Notes under the pieces: generated by a model | Told to the model about the DNA's origin: nothing | What the model saw: the letters and a program-made list of their open reading frames with translations, nothing else | Databases searched by the model: none | Source: CBDFGE01 sp965247055 | GTDB taxonomy: Bacteria > Chloroflexota > Dehalococcoidia > Lucifugimonadales > JAGWBF01 | NCBI GenBank assembly: GCA_965247055.1 | Contig: CBDFGE010000002.1 | Location: 62,001-126,000 of the forward strand | Direction of reading: 5' to 3' | DNA: 64,000 bases | In this document: positions 1 through 7,971 of the stretch, piece after piece | Position numbering within the stretch: position 1 is the stretch's first letter | How the letters are laid out: each line of letters opens with the position of its first letter | Translations under genes and position numbers: made by a program

Positions 1-912
1 GGGCGCGTCGGGTTAGGTATGGTCCCGGTAGCTCCTACCCTGGAGGCGCCGGAACAGTATGGCTATCGAAACCATGCCCGCTTTACCGTCGGCCGAAGGA
101 AAGGAGAGCTGGGTTTCGTGAACCGTGAAACCCGCAGGTTCGTCCCCGTGCAGAGATGTCTTCTGATGCACCCCTGGATTAACGACGCCCTGGCACAGCT
201 TCAGGGCCGGTGCGCGGAGACCTCTCAGCTATCGGTTCGCTACGGCGCCGATACGGGCGATTTCCTTATCCAGCCGTCGCTGGCCAACGCCTGTGTTCCG
301 GTGCCGTCGGGCCAGAAGAGCTATAGGGAGCGCCTCGGAGGAAGGGAGTTCAGCGTTGCCGCCTCATCCTTCTTCCAGGTAAATACCGGGCAGGCGGAGA
401 GGGTGGTGGAGTTGGTGAAGGAGGGGTTGCAGCTGTCGGGGAAGGGCCTGCTGGTGGACGCTTACGCTGGGGTGGGCGTGTTCGCGATATTGCTGGCCCC
501 CTGGGCGGGGAGGGTCATAGCTATCGAGGAGTCGACCTCTGCGGTGCGGGACGGGAAGGCCAACGCCCAGGGTCTGCACAACGTGGAGTTCCTGCGGGGA
601 AAGACGGAGGAAGTACTGGCGGGAATAGAGGACAGGCCCTGGGGAGTGGTGCTGGACCCGCCCAGAGCCGGCTGCCAGAGGGCCGCTATGGACGCGCTGG
701 TACGCCTCAAGCCCCGGAGGGTGGTCTATGTCTCGTGTGATCCAGACTCCCTCGCCCGGGATCTCAAGGTCCTTTCCGAGGGCCCCTTCGCGCTGGAAGG
801 GGTGCAGCCCGTGGATATGTTCCCCCAGACCCACCATGTGGAGTGCGTAGCCACGCTGTCGTGGAGGGGAGATGGGCCTGAAGCTGGGCCGCCGTCGGAG
901 GGGATGGGTTGA
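1..912 (+). CDS. 23S rRNA/tRNA (uracil-5-)-methyltransferase, RlmD/TrmA family, 5' partial
   Basis: The frame is open to the left edge of the window, so the gene is cut. The N-terminal TRAM domain usual in this family is missing, and the visible part begins near the central domain (PEQYGYRNHARF). The SAM-binding motif VDAYAGVGVFAI, the motif DPPRAG, the catalytic-cysteine motif YVSCDP and the terminal DMFPQTHHVE element are all present. Together these identify an SAM-dependent RNA m5U methyltransferase. RlmD, RlmC and TrmA cannot be told apart without the missing N-terminus. The stop overlaps the TTG start of maf by 4 bases, so the two are probably co-transcribed. Confidence 0.9.
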   Translation, partial: GRVGLGMVPVAPTLEAPEQYGYRNHARFTVGRRKGELGFVNRETRRFVPVQRCLLMHPWINDALAQLQGRCAETSQLSVRYGADTGDFLIQPSLANACVPVPSGQKSYRERLGGREFSVAASSFFQVNTGQAERVVELVKEGLQLSGKGLLVDAYAGVGVFAILLAPWAGRVIAIEESTSAVRDGKANAQGLHNVEFLRGKTEEVLAGIEDRPWGVVLDPPRAGCQRAAMDALVRLKPRRVVYVSCDPDSLARDLKVLSEGPFALEGVQPVDMFPQTHHVECVATLSWRGDGPEAGPPSEGMG

Positions 913-1562
913 GGGACGGGCCCGAGATAGTGCTGGCCTCCACGTCTCCGCGAAGGCGTGAGCTTCTCGGTGGCTTGGGGATCGGGTTCCGTGTCGTGCC
1001 GCCATGTGTGGAGGAGGACCTGCTTTCGGGGGAGCCGCCACGGGATACGGTGGAGCGTCTGGCGCTCTCCAAGGCTCTTAGCGTGGCACGGCCGCTCAAG
1101 AGGGGTCTGGTGGTGGGGGCAGACAGCGTGGTCGTGCTGAAGGGCCGGATACTGGGCAAGCCCGCCGACGCCGCTCAGGGAAAGCAGATGTTGAGGTCCC
1201 TCCGGGGCGAAGAGCACCAGGTAGTGACCGGGGTGGCCGTGGTCGATGCAGGAGGCCTGCGCCCTCGTACCGCCAGCCAGGTCAGCGTCGTGTACATGCG
1301 GGACTACTCGGACGAGGAGATAGGGGCTTACGTGGCCTCGGGCGAGCCCCTAGACAAGGCGGGCGCCTACGCCGTGCAGGACGCCTCCTTCAGCCCGGCG
1401 GCCCGGGTGGACGGCTGCTACGCCAACGTAATCGGCCTGCCCCTGTGCCTCCTGATTGAGCTGCTCAACGAACGAGGGTACCAGCTGGACCCCGGATCCC
1501 CCGTCAAGGTGCCCGATGGTTGTTCCGAGTGTCCCCTCAGGGATGGACAGCGGGACTTATAG
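909..1562 (+). CDS. maf: Maf family nucleotide pyrophosphatase
   Basis: This 217-residue protein carries the Maf signatures: ASTSPRRRELL at the N-terminus, GADSVVV, GKPAD, SGEPLDKAGAYAVQ and a C-terminal YANVIGLPL. Maf proteins hydrolyse non-canonical or modified nucleoside triphosphates in the cytoplasm, and some members restrain septum formation. The TTG start lies in a TTGA overlap with the upstream methyltransferase stop, which suggests translational coupling. About 20 residues after the last motif are less conserved and end in a small Cys-containing tail. The family call is firm; substrate preference cannot be read from sequence. Confidence 0.92.
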   Translation: MRDGPEIVLASTSPRRRELLGGLGIGFRVVPPCVEEDLLSGEPPRDTVERLALSKALSVARPLKRGLVVGADSVVVLKGRILGKPADAAQGKQMLRSLRGEEHQVVTGVAVVDAGGLRPRTASQVSVVYMRDYSDEEIGAYVASGEPLDKAGAYAVQDASFSPAARVDGCYANVIGLPLCLLIELLNERGYQLDPGSPVKVPDGCSECPLRDGQRDL

Positions 1563-1574
1563 GAAGGCGCAGCC

Positions 1575-1820
1575 GTGGACTTATTTGGTGTCGGTATCCC
1601 GGAGCTTCTAATCATCCTGGTGGTCGCCCTACTCGTGCTGGGCCCCGGCAAGACTGTCGATATGGCCAGGAGCGCCGGGCGGATGTTGGGGGAGGTACGC
1701 CGCGCCTTCACCGACCTGTCCGCGGCCGTGGAGGATGAAGCACGGGGGCCGGACCGGCGAGGGAGTAGGGCAGAGAAGACCGATTCCGGGCAGGAGCGTC
1801 CCCCGGAGGAGCGGGATTGA
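1575..1820 (+). CDS. tatA: Sec-independent translocase TatA/B-type subunit
   Basis: This 81-residue protein has one N-terminal membrane segment (IPELLIILVVALLVLGPGK), then an amphipathic helix (ARSAGRMLGEVRRAF) and a charged tail. That is the TatA/TatB/Hcf106 architecture. It starts with GTG 12 bases after maf and overlaps tatC by 4 bases. With TatC it would form the twin-arginine pore that exports folded, often cofactor-bearing, proteins. A TatB role is possible, since a second TatA-like gene lies at 2609-2851 on the other strand. Confidence 0.85.
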   Translation: MDLFGVGIPELLIILVVALLVLGPGKTVDMARSAGRMLGEVRRAFTDLSAAVEDEARGPDRRGSRAEKTDSGQERPPEERD

Positions 1821-2584
1821 AGGACCGGGAGCGTCCCCTGACACAGCACCTGCTGGAGCTGCGCCGGAGGCTCCTCATCGTGGTCCTGACCACCCTGACC
1901 AGCATGGTGGTCTGCCTGATCTTCTACAAACAGATCATCCGGCTGCTTTTGCGCCCGGCCGATGACCTAGGTGCGGCAACCGGTGGGGGAGCGGGCCTGG
2001 TCTTCGTGGAGGTGACGGAGATGGTGGCCGTGACCTTTAAGGTCTCGGTCATGGCGGGGCTTGTCCTGGCCTTTCCCGTCATCCTCTACCAGGTCATTAT
2101 GTTCGTGGCGCCTGGTCTCACGTCCAGGGAGAGGCGCTACTTGCTCACCTTTATGCCTGCGGTGGTGGGCGCCTTCGCCGCCGGGGTGGCCTTCGGGTAC
2201 TTCGTGCTTATCCCGCCTGCCATTAATTTCCTGCTTGAATGGGGCAGCGACCTGGCCACCCCGATGATACGCATAGGGAACTACGTCAACGTGATGGTCA
2301 TGCTGCTGTTCTGGATGGGGGTAGTATTTGAGACCCCGCTGGTGATGTTGATACTGGCCAGGCTCGGGATCGTGTCCTGGAGGGGGTTCGCACGGTGGAG
2401 GCGGTACTGGGTGGTGGTGGCCTTTATCCTGGGAGCCCTGATTACCCCGACCTTCGACCCCATAAACCAGGCCCTGGTGGCGGTGCCGCTGATAGTTCTC
2501 TACGAGCTGGGGATATGGCTGGCCAGGCTGGCTGCCCGGGGCAAGGCCGAAACCTATCCTGGTGCAGCGTCGCCGCGCGCCTAA
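1817..2584 (+). CDS. tatC: Twin-arginine translocase subunit TatC
   Basis: This 255-residue polytopic membrane protein opens with LTQHLLELRRRLL, the TatC cytoplasmic N-terminus. It continues with the conserved FxVxxMAGL..AFPVILYQ region, FMPAVVGAFAAGVAFGYFVL, and a later AxLGIV..ALITPTFDPINQ segment. About six hydrophobic stretches are visible, as expected. TatC recognises the twin-arginine signal peptide. It starts at TTG in a TTGA overlap with tatA. It ends convergent with the second tatA; a bulged hairpin (TGCCCCAC/GTGGGCA) lies at about 2586-2603 between them, without a T-run. Confidence 0.94.
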   Translation: MKDRERPLTQHLLELRRRLLIVVLTTLTSMVVCLIFYKQIIRLLLRPADDLGAATGGGAGLVFVEVTEMVAVTFKVSVMAGLVLAFPVILYQVIMFVAPGLTSRERRYLLTFMPAVVGAFAAGVAFGYFVLIPPAINFLLEWGSDLATPMIRIGNYVNVMVMLLFWMGVVFETPLVMLILARLGIVSWRGFARWRRYWVVVAFILGALITPTFDPINQALVAVPLIVLYELGIWLARLAARGKAETYPGAASPRA

Positions 2585-2608
2585 ATGTGCCCCACTACGT
2601 GGGCATCG

Positions 2609-2851
2609 CTATGACCGCTCGTCCTTTTTCGCCGGGGCTCTGCCGACGTTACCCTCGGTCTCCTCGGGCTCGGCCTCCTCCTCACCGGTCAGGGCGCCCT
2701 TGAACGCTCGCAGACTGCGGCCAAGGGAAGAGCCGATCTTGGGCAGCCTGGTAGCTCCGAAGAGGAGGAGGAGCACGACGGCGATTATGGCTATCTCCGC
2801 CGGGCCTATGCCACGGAAGATAAGCAGCTGTGGCTCTCCTAGCCAGCTCAT
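2609..2851 (-). CDS. tatA: Second TatA-type translocase subunit
   Basis: The start is set at 2851, where an AAGGAGGG ribosome-binding site precedes ATG; an in-frame earlier start at 2890 lacks this. The 80-residue product has the membrane segment GPAEIAIIAVVLLLLFG, then the TatA hinge and amphipathic helix (FGATRLPKIGSSLGRSLRAF), and an acidic-to-basic tail. The FGxxxLPxxGxxxG pattern is closer to canonical TatA than the 1575 copy, so this may be the main pore protein and the other TatB-like. It faces tatC on the opposite strand. Confidence 0.88.
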   Translation of the reverse strand: MSWLGEPQLLIFRGIGPAEIAIIAVVLLLLFGATRLPKIGSSLGRSLRAFKGALTGEEEAEPEETEGNVGRAPAKKDERS

Positions 2852-2986
2852 GGGACCCTCCTTGTCTACCGGGCTGTGGCCTGCTTCCATGATAGCAGGC
2901 TAGGGTGGGCTGAGCAAGGACGCGGCTACCAAGAAGCTGGGCGATTTCCGCCATTCCATGTCGAGGTCGGGGCGGAGATCGAATCC

Positions 2987-3015
2987 TTGTAGAGCCATAG
3001 GTCGGGTTGTATAAT
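2987..3015 (+). promoter_or_regulatory. Sigma70-type promoter for the dehydrogenase operon
   Basis: TTGTAG at 2987-2992 is separated by exactly 17 bases from a perfect TATAAT at 3010-3015. It reads toward the E3 gene, leaving a leader of about 55 bases. No other promoter-like pair is visible in this 226-base gap. Confidence 0.65.
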
Positions 3016-3077
3016 GGGTGCGCCGACATAAGCGAAGACCGTGGCAATTGGCTAGTTGAAGCCCGCAGGGAGTGACG

Positions 3078-4463
3078 ATGGACGGCGAATATGATGTGGT
3101 CGTGGTGGGAGCGGGTCCGGGCGGCTACGTAGCTGCCATCAGGGCCGCCCAGCTGGGGATGCGTACGGCGGTGGTGGAGCGGGATGAGCTGGGGGGCGTG
3201 TGCCTCAACTGGGGCTGTATACCGAGTAAGGCGCTGCTTAAGAACGCGGAGATACTGTCCCTGCTCCGCCGCGCCGAGGAGTTCGGGTTCCACTTCGACA
3301 ACCTGCGCGTCGACTACGCCAAGGCCGTGGACCGAAGCCGGAAAGTGGTGGACCGCAACACCAAGGGCGTGGCGTACCTTCTGCGAAAGAATAAAGTGGA
3401 GCACATCAGGGGAGAGGCCAGCCTCAAGGACGGCCACACCATCGAGGTTGCCCCCGATGGCAAAGTCATCGGGGCCAGGAACATTATCCTGGCGCCGGGA
3501 GCCCGTGCCCGGAGCATACCGGCCCTGCCGGTGGATGGCGACACAGTAATGACCAGCCGCCATGCCCTGGAGCTGCGGGAGCTTCCCGCCTCGGTGGTGA
3601 TAGTCGGGGCGGGCGCCACCGGGATGGAGTTCGCCTATCTGTACAACGCCTATGGGGTCAAGGTAACCGTGGTGGAGCTACTGCCGCGGGTCGTGCCCAA
3701 CGAGGACGAGGAGATTAGCCAGCAGCTGGAGAACGAGATGTCCGAGGCTGGCATCGGGTTCATGACCGGCGCCGGGGTTACCGGACTAACTCCCGTTGAG
3801 GGTGGGGTCAAGCTGAAAGTGGAGTCCTCGGAAGGGGTACGGGAGATAGATTGTGAGAAAGTGCTGGTGGCCATCGGCGTCCAGGCCAACACCGAGGAGC
3901 TGGGCCTCGAGCGGCTGGGATTAGCGACCGAGCGGGGGTTTATACAGATAGATGGCAACATGGCTACCAACGTCCCGGGGATTTACGCCATCGGTGACGT
4001 GACCGGCAAGCTCCTCCTGGCCCACGTAGCTTCAGCCCAGGGTGTCATGGCGGCGGAGACTATCGCCGGCGAGGAGTCGCCGCCCCTGGACTACGTGAAC
4101 ATGCCCCGTGCCACGTACTGCCATCCCCAGGTGGCGAGTTTCGGCCTCACGGAGCGGCAGGCGCGAGAGCAAGGGCACAGTGTGAAGATCGGGAAGTTCC
4201 CCTTTCAGGCCAGTGGGAAGGCCATAGCCATAGCCGAGACCGCGGGCATGGTCAAGCTGGTGGTAGAGGAGAAGTACGGCCAGCTTCTCGGCGCCCACCT
4301 GATAGGCCCTGAGGTAACGGAGATGCTGGCGGAGCTCTCTATGGCCAGGCTCCTCGAGGGCACCACCCTGGAGCTGGGATGGATGGTCCATTCCCATCCT
4401 ACCCTGTCGGAAGTCGTGAAGGAAGCGGCGCTGGCCGTCGACGGCCGTGCGATACACATCTGA
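3078..4463 (+). CDS. lpdA: Dihydrolipoamide dehydrogenase (E3)
   Basis: This flavoprotein of about 461 residues reoxidises the lipoyl arms of the 2-oxoacid dehydrogenase complex with NAD+. It has the N-terminal FAD site GAGPGGYVAAIRAAQLG, the redox disulfide GGVCLNWGCIPSK, the NAD site VIVGAGATGMEFA, the second FAD motif AIGDVTGKLLLAH and the C-terminal HSHPTLSE catalytic His-Glu pair. ATG at 3078 is preferred to GTG at 3072 because the latter overlaps the AGGGAG ribosome-binding site. It heads a four-gene operon with E1alpha, E1beta and E2. Confidence 0.96.
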   Translation: MDGEYDVVVVGAGPGGYVAAIRAAQLGMRTAVVERDELGGVCLNWGCIPSKALLKNAEILSLLRRAEEFGFHFDNLRVDYAKAVDRSRKVVDRNTKGVAYLLRKNKVEHIRGEASLKDGHTIEVAPDGKVIGARNIILAPGARARSIPALPVDGDTVMTSRHALELRELPASVVIVGAGATGMEFAYLYNAYGVKVTVVELLPRVVPNEDEEISQQLENEMSEAGIGFMTGAGVTGLTPVEGGVKLKVESSEGVREIDCEKVLVAIGVQANTEELGLERLGLATERGFIQIDGNMATNVPGIYAIGDVTGKLLLAHVASAQGVMAAETIAGEESPPLDYVNMPRATYCHPQVASFGLTERQAREQGHSVKIGKFPFQASGKAIAIAETAGMVKLVVEEKYGQLLGAHLIGPEVTEMLAELSMARLLEGTTLELGWMVHSHPTLSEVVKEAALAVDGRAIHI

Positions 4464-4483
4464 AGAAAGGCGCCCCTGGTGCC

Positions 4484-5461
4484 ATGAGGGTTAAGGAAGG
4501 GGTCGGGAGACCCCAACTACTGGATATGTATCGTCAGATGGTCCTCATACGAGTGTTCGAGGAGGAGTGTGGCCGCCAGTACATGCAGGGCAATATCCGG
4601 GGCTTTCTCCACCTGTACATCGGCGAGGAGGCGGTAGCCGTGGGCTCCATCTCTGCCCTGAGGCCCCAGGACTACGTGGTGACCCACTACCGGGACCATG
4701 GGCATGCCCTTGCCCGTGGCCTGGACGGCGCCGCGGTGATGGCCGAGCTCTTCGGTAAGGCCACCGGCTGCAGTGGGGGCAAGGGAGGCTCCATGCATCT
4801 CTTCGACGCATCCAAGAACTTCATGGGAGGCTACGCCATCGTCGGCGGCCAGATGCCGGTGGCCACCGGTCTCGCCCTGGCCTCCAAACTCAAGGGCGAA
4901 GACAGACTGACCATGTGCTTTCTGGGCGATGGGGCCCTCAACGAAGGGGAGTTCCACGAGTCCATGAACCTGGCGGCCATTCGCAAGCTCCCCATCATCT
5001 TTATCTGCGAGAACAACCTGTACGGCATGGGCACGCCGGTGTGGGAGACCTTCACCCTGTGGGAGGAGATACACCGCGTGGCCGAGGCGTATGATATGCC
5101 TGGGCGGAAGCTAAATGGCATGGACGTGCTGGAGGTCCTGGCGGGTACCCAAGAGGCGGTGGACTATGTCAGTAGCGGTCTGGGCCCCATCCTGCTGGTG
5201 GCCCAGACCTACCGGTTCCGCGGGCATTCCATCGCAGACCCCGCCGAGTACCGGCAGCGCATCGAGGTGGACACCTGGCAGGCCAGGGACCCGGTAAAAA
5301 GCTTCAAGGTGCGGCTTCTCGACATGGGCGTGGCCTCCGAGCAGGAGCTACAGCTTCTGGAGCAATCGGTAACCATAGAGGTAGAGGAGGCGGCACGTTT
5401 CGCCAGCGAAAGTCCCTTCCCTGAGCCGTCCGCGCTGTACCGGGACGTCTATGGGGCGTGA
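4484..5461 (+). CDS. pdhA: Pyruvate/2-oxoacid dehydrogenase E1 alpha subunit
   Basis: This 325-residue ThDP subunit decarboxylates the 2-oxoacid with the beta subunit encoded next. It shows RVFEEECGRQY, GHALARG, GGKGGSMH, and the ThDP/Mg motif from GDGALNEGEFHE to ENN. It also has a YRFRGHS segment near the phosphorylation-loop region of the family. The ATG at 4484 is chosen because the longer reading frame would run about 85 bases back into lpdA and encodes non-conserved sequence. Substrate (pyruvate, acetoin or branched-chain) is not decided by these motifs; operon order with a single E2 favours pyruvate or acetoin. Confidence 0.93.
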   Translation: MRVKEGVGRPQLLDMYRQMVLIRVFEEECGRQYMQGNIRGFLHLYIGEEAVAVGSISALRPQDYVVTHYRDHGHALARGLDGAAVMAELFGKATGCSGGKGGSMHLFDASKNFMGGYAIVGGQMPVATGLALASKLKGEDRLTMCFLGDGALNEGEFHESMNLAAIRKLPIIFICENNLYGMGTPVWETFTLWEEIHRVAEAYDMPGRKLNGMDVLEVLAGTQEAVDYVSSGLGPILLVAQTYRFRGHSIADPAEYRQRIEVDTWQARDPVKSFKVRLLDMGVASEQELQLLEQSVTIEVEEAARFASESPFPEPSALYRDVYGA

Positions 5462-6447
5462 GGGGCGACTTGCCGGAGATTAGCTATCGTGAGGCGGTGC
5501 GCAAGGGCCTGCGGGAGGCCCTGGACGAAGACCCGCGGGTCTTCGTCGCGGGCGAGGATATCGGCTCCTACGGGGGAGCCTACGCCGTAACGAAAGGACT
5601 CACCCAGGAGTTCGGCCCGGAGCGTGTCCGCGACTCCCCCCTGTCCGAGTCGGTGATCGTAGGTGCGGGAGTGGGGGCGGCCATGGCCGGTATGCGCCCT
5701 ATTGTGGAGCTTATGACCATCAACTTCAGCCTGCTGGCCATGGACCAGATAGTTAACCACGCGGCGAAGATGAGATACATGTCCGGGGGGCAGCTGTCGG
5801 TCCCGCTGATAATCCGGACCGTTACGGGAGGTGGCGCCCAGGTGGCGGCCACCCACTCCCAGTGCTTCGAGGGCTGGTTCGCTTCGGTGCCGGGACTCAA
5901 GGTGGTGGTGCCGGCCACCCCCTACGATGCCCTGGGGCTGTTCCGGGCCTGCCGCGAGGAGGTGGACCCGACAATATTCGTCGAGCACGTGCTGCTCTAC
6001 AGCACCCGGGGAGAGGTGCCCGACGACCGTTACTCCGTGCCGCTGGGGGCCGCCGACGTTAAACGGAGCGGCGCCGACGTCACCATCGTGGCCTACTCGC
6101 GGATGGTCCTGGTGGCCCTGGATGTCGCCCAGCAGCTTGCCCAGGTGGGCATCGAGGCCGAGGTGGTGGACCTGCGGTGCCTCAGGCCTCTGGACATCGA
6201 GACGGTGCTGGATTCGGTGCGGAAGACCCACCGGGCCCTGGTGGTGGAAGAGGTATGGAAGACGGGAGGGTTCGGGGCCGAGGTGGCGGCCCAGGTGCAC
6301 GAATATGCTTTCGATTATTTGGACGCGCCGGTGGTCAGGGTGGCGGGCGAGGAAGTCCCCATGCCCTACTCAGGCCCCCTGGAGCGGGCGGCCATACCAG
6401 ACAGCGCGCGGGTCGTAAAAGCCGTGAATTCGTTAATTGGGGGATAG
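5458..6447 (+). CDS. pdhB: Pyruvate/2-oxoacid dehydrogenase E1 beta subunit
   Basis: This 329-residue transketolase-like subunit pairs with E1alpha. Family marks include GEDIGSYGGAYAVTKGL, DSPLSES, GAAMAGMRPIVELM, NHAAKMRYMSGG and a C-terminal transketolase_C domain (DLRCLRPLDIETV, VEEVWKTGGFG). GTG at 5458 overlaps the pdhA stop by 4 bases (GTGA), indicating coupled translation and equal stoichiometry. A 63-base gap separates it from the E2 gene. Confidence 0.94.
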   Translation: MRGDLPEISYREAVRKGLREALDEDPRVFVAGEDIGSYGGAYAVTKGLTQEFGPERVRDSPLSESVIVGAGVGAAMAGMRPIVELMTINFSLLAMDQIVNHAAKMRYMSGGQLSVPLIIRTVTGGGAQVAATHSQCFEGWFASVPGLKVVVPATPYDALGLFRACREEVDPTIFVEHVLLYSTRGEVPDDRYSVPLGAADVKRSGADVTIVAYSRMVLVALDVAQQLAQVGIEAEVVDLRCLRPLDIETVLDSVRKTHRALVVEEVWKTGGFGAEVAAQVHEYAFDYLDAPVVRVAGEEVPMPYSGPLERAAIPDSARVVKAVNSLIGG

Positions 6448-6510
6448 AAACTGGCCCACGGGCTGGGGTTCCAGCCGGATCTTTATAGGTTCCCGGCATA
6501 GGAGGTAAGG

Positions 6511-7929
6511 GTGGCTACCAACATTGTGATGCCCGCTATGGGCTACGACATGAGGGAAGGAACGGTGGTGCGGTGGAGGAAGCGCGAGGGCGATGAGGTA
6601 TCCCGTGGCGAGGTGATCGCCGAGATAGAGACCGATAAGGCCACGGTGGAGATGGAGGCATACTCCGCCGGGGTTCTGGGGAAGATAGTGGTGGAAGAGG
6701 GGAGGACGGTCCCCGTGGGCGAGCTTATCGCTGTGATAACCGAGCCCGGGGAGGCCGTTCCCTCCGTGGTGGCCCCCGCCGTCGCCGCGGCACCGGCGTC
6801 ACCTGCGGCGGCCCCGGCGGCTGCTCCCACGCCTGTAGCCCCGGTCCCGGATGCGCCTGCTGCCGTAGCCCGCTTGGGCGAGGTTAGGGCCACCCCCATC
6901 GCCCGGAGGCTGGCCCGGGAGAAGGGCATCGACCTGGCTCTCGTGACCGGCACGGGGCCGGGAGGTCGCATCACCGAGGGGGACGTGTTGTCCTATGAGG
7001 AGAGCATGAAGGCCGCCCCGGTGGCTGCCGCGGCTGCTCTGCTTCCGGCGGCCCCGACGGTGCCGGCCGATGTGAGGGCTACCCCCATCGCGCGGACGCT
7101 GGCCCGGGAGAAGGCCATCGACCTGGCCCAGGTGACAGGCACCGGGCCGGGAGGGCGCATCACCGAAAGCGATGTACTGGGGCACGAGGCGCGCATGCAG
7201 GAGGCTCCTGCGCCCGCAGCGGTCGCCCCGCCGGTGGCACCGGCCGACGGCAGGGTAGAGCTCACCCGGATGCGAAGGGCCATCGCCAGGGTCACTTCTC
7301 AGAGCAAGCGGGAGTCTCCCCACTTCTACGTCACCTCTGAGATCGACATGACGGAGGCTATGGCGCTACGCAGGCAGATCAACCAGGCCCTGGAAGAACA
7401 GGGCGCACGGGTGAGCGTGAATGACATGGTGATAAAGGCAGCGGCCTTGGCCCTCGGAAAGTTCCCCAACTTCAATGCCTCGTTCCACGACGAGTACCTA
7501 CAGCTCAACCCCGACCTGAACATAGGGATTGCCGTGGCTCTGGAGGAGGGCCTTATGGTGCCGGCTATTTCGGGCTGCCAGAGCAGGTCCCTGGTGGACA
7601 TTGCCAGAGCCAGCAGCGACCTGGTTGAGCGGGCCCAGCGGGGTGCCCTTCGAGCCGATGAGTACACGGGGGGTACGTTCAGCATAAGCAACCTGGGAAT
7701 GTTCGACGTGGACAGCTTCGCCGCCATCATCTTCCACCCCAATGCCGCGGTCCTGGCGGTGGGGACGGTCAAAGAACAGCCCGTGGCGCGGGATGGCCAG
7801 GTGGCCGTTGCCCAGATGATGAAGGCGACGGTCTCCGTGGACCACCGTGTGGCCGACGGCGCCGAGGGTGCCCGGTTTCTCATGGAGGTGAAGGGGCACC
7901 TGGAACACCCGATGCGTTTGCTCCTCTAG
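6511..7929 (+). CDS. pdhC: Dihydrolipoamide acyltransferase (E2) with two E3-binding domains
   Basis: This 472-residue E2 core protein has one lipoyl domain (about 1-78) with the lipoylated lysine K43 in ETDKATVEME. An Ala-Pro linker leads to two successive peripheral-subunit-binding domains (about 125-160 and 188-223), each with ATPIAR.LARE and TGTGPGGRITE. The acyltransferase domain (about 250-472) ends with the active-site SVDHRVADG. GTG at 6511 follows AGGAGGTAAGG. Most bacterial E2 proteins have one such binding domain, so the duplication is unusual. It is the last gene of the E3-E1-E2 operon. Confidence 0.94.
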   Translation: MATNIVMPAMGYDMREGTVVRWRKREGDEVSRGEVIAEIETDKATVEMEAYSAGVLGKIVVEEGRTVPVGELIAVITEPGEAVPSVVAPAVAAAPASPAAAPAAAPTPVAPVPDAPAAVARLGEVRATPIARRLAREKGIDLALVTGTGPGGRITEGDVLSYEESMKAAPVAAAAALLPAAPTVPADVRATPIARTLAREKAIDLAQVTGTGPGGRITESDVLGHEARMQEAPAPAAVAPPVAPADGRVELTRMRRAIARVTSQSKRESPHFYVTSEIDMTEAMALRRQINQALEEQGARVSVNDMVIKAAALALGKFPNFNASFHDEYLQLNPDLNIGIAVALEEGLMVPAISGCQSRSLVDIARASSDLVERAQRGALRADEYTGGTFSISNLGMFDVDSFAAIIFHPNAAVLAVGTVKEQPVARDGQVAVAQMMKATVSVDHRVADGAEGARFLMEVKGHLEHPMRLLL

Positions 7930-7971
7930 GGTGCGCCCATTGCGTGGAATACTCTCCGTAGGAGGTGTCGA

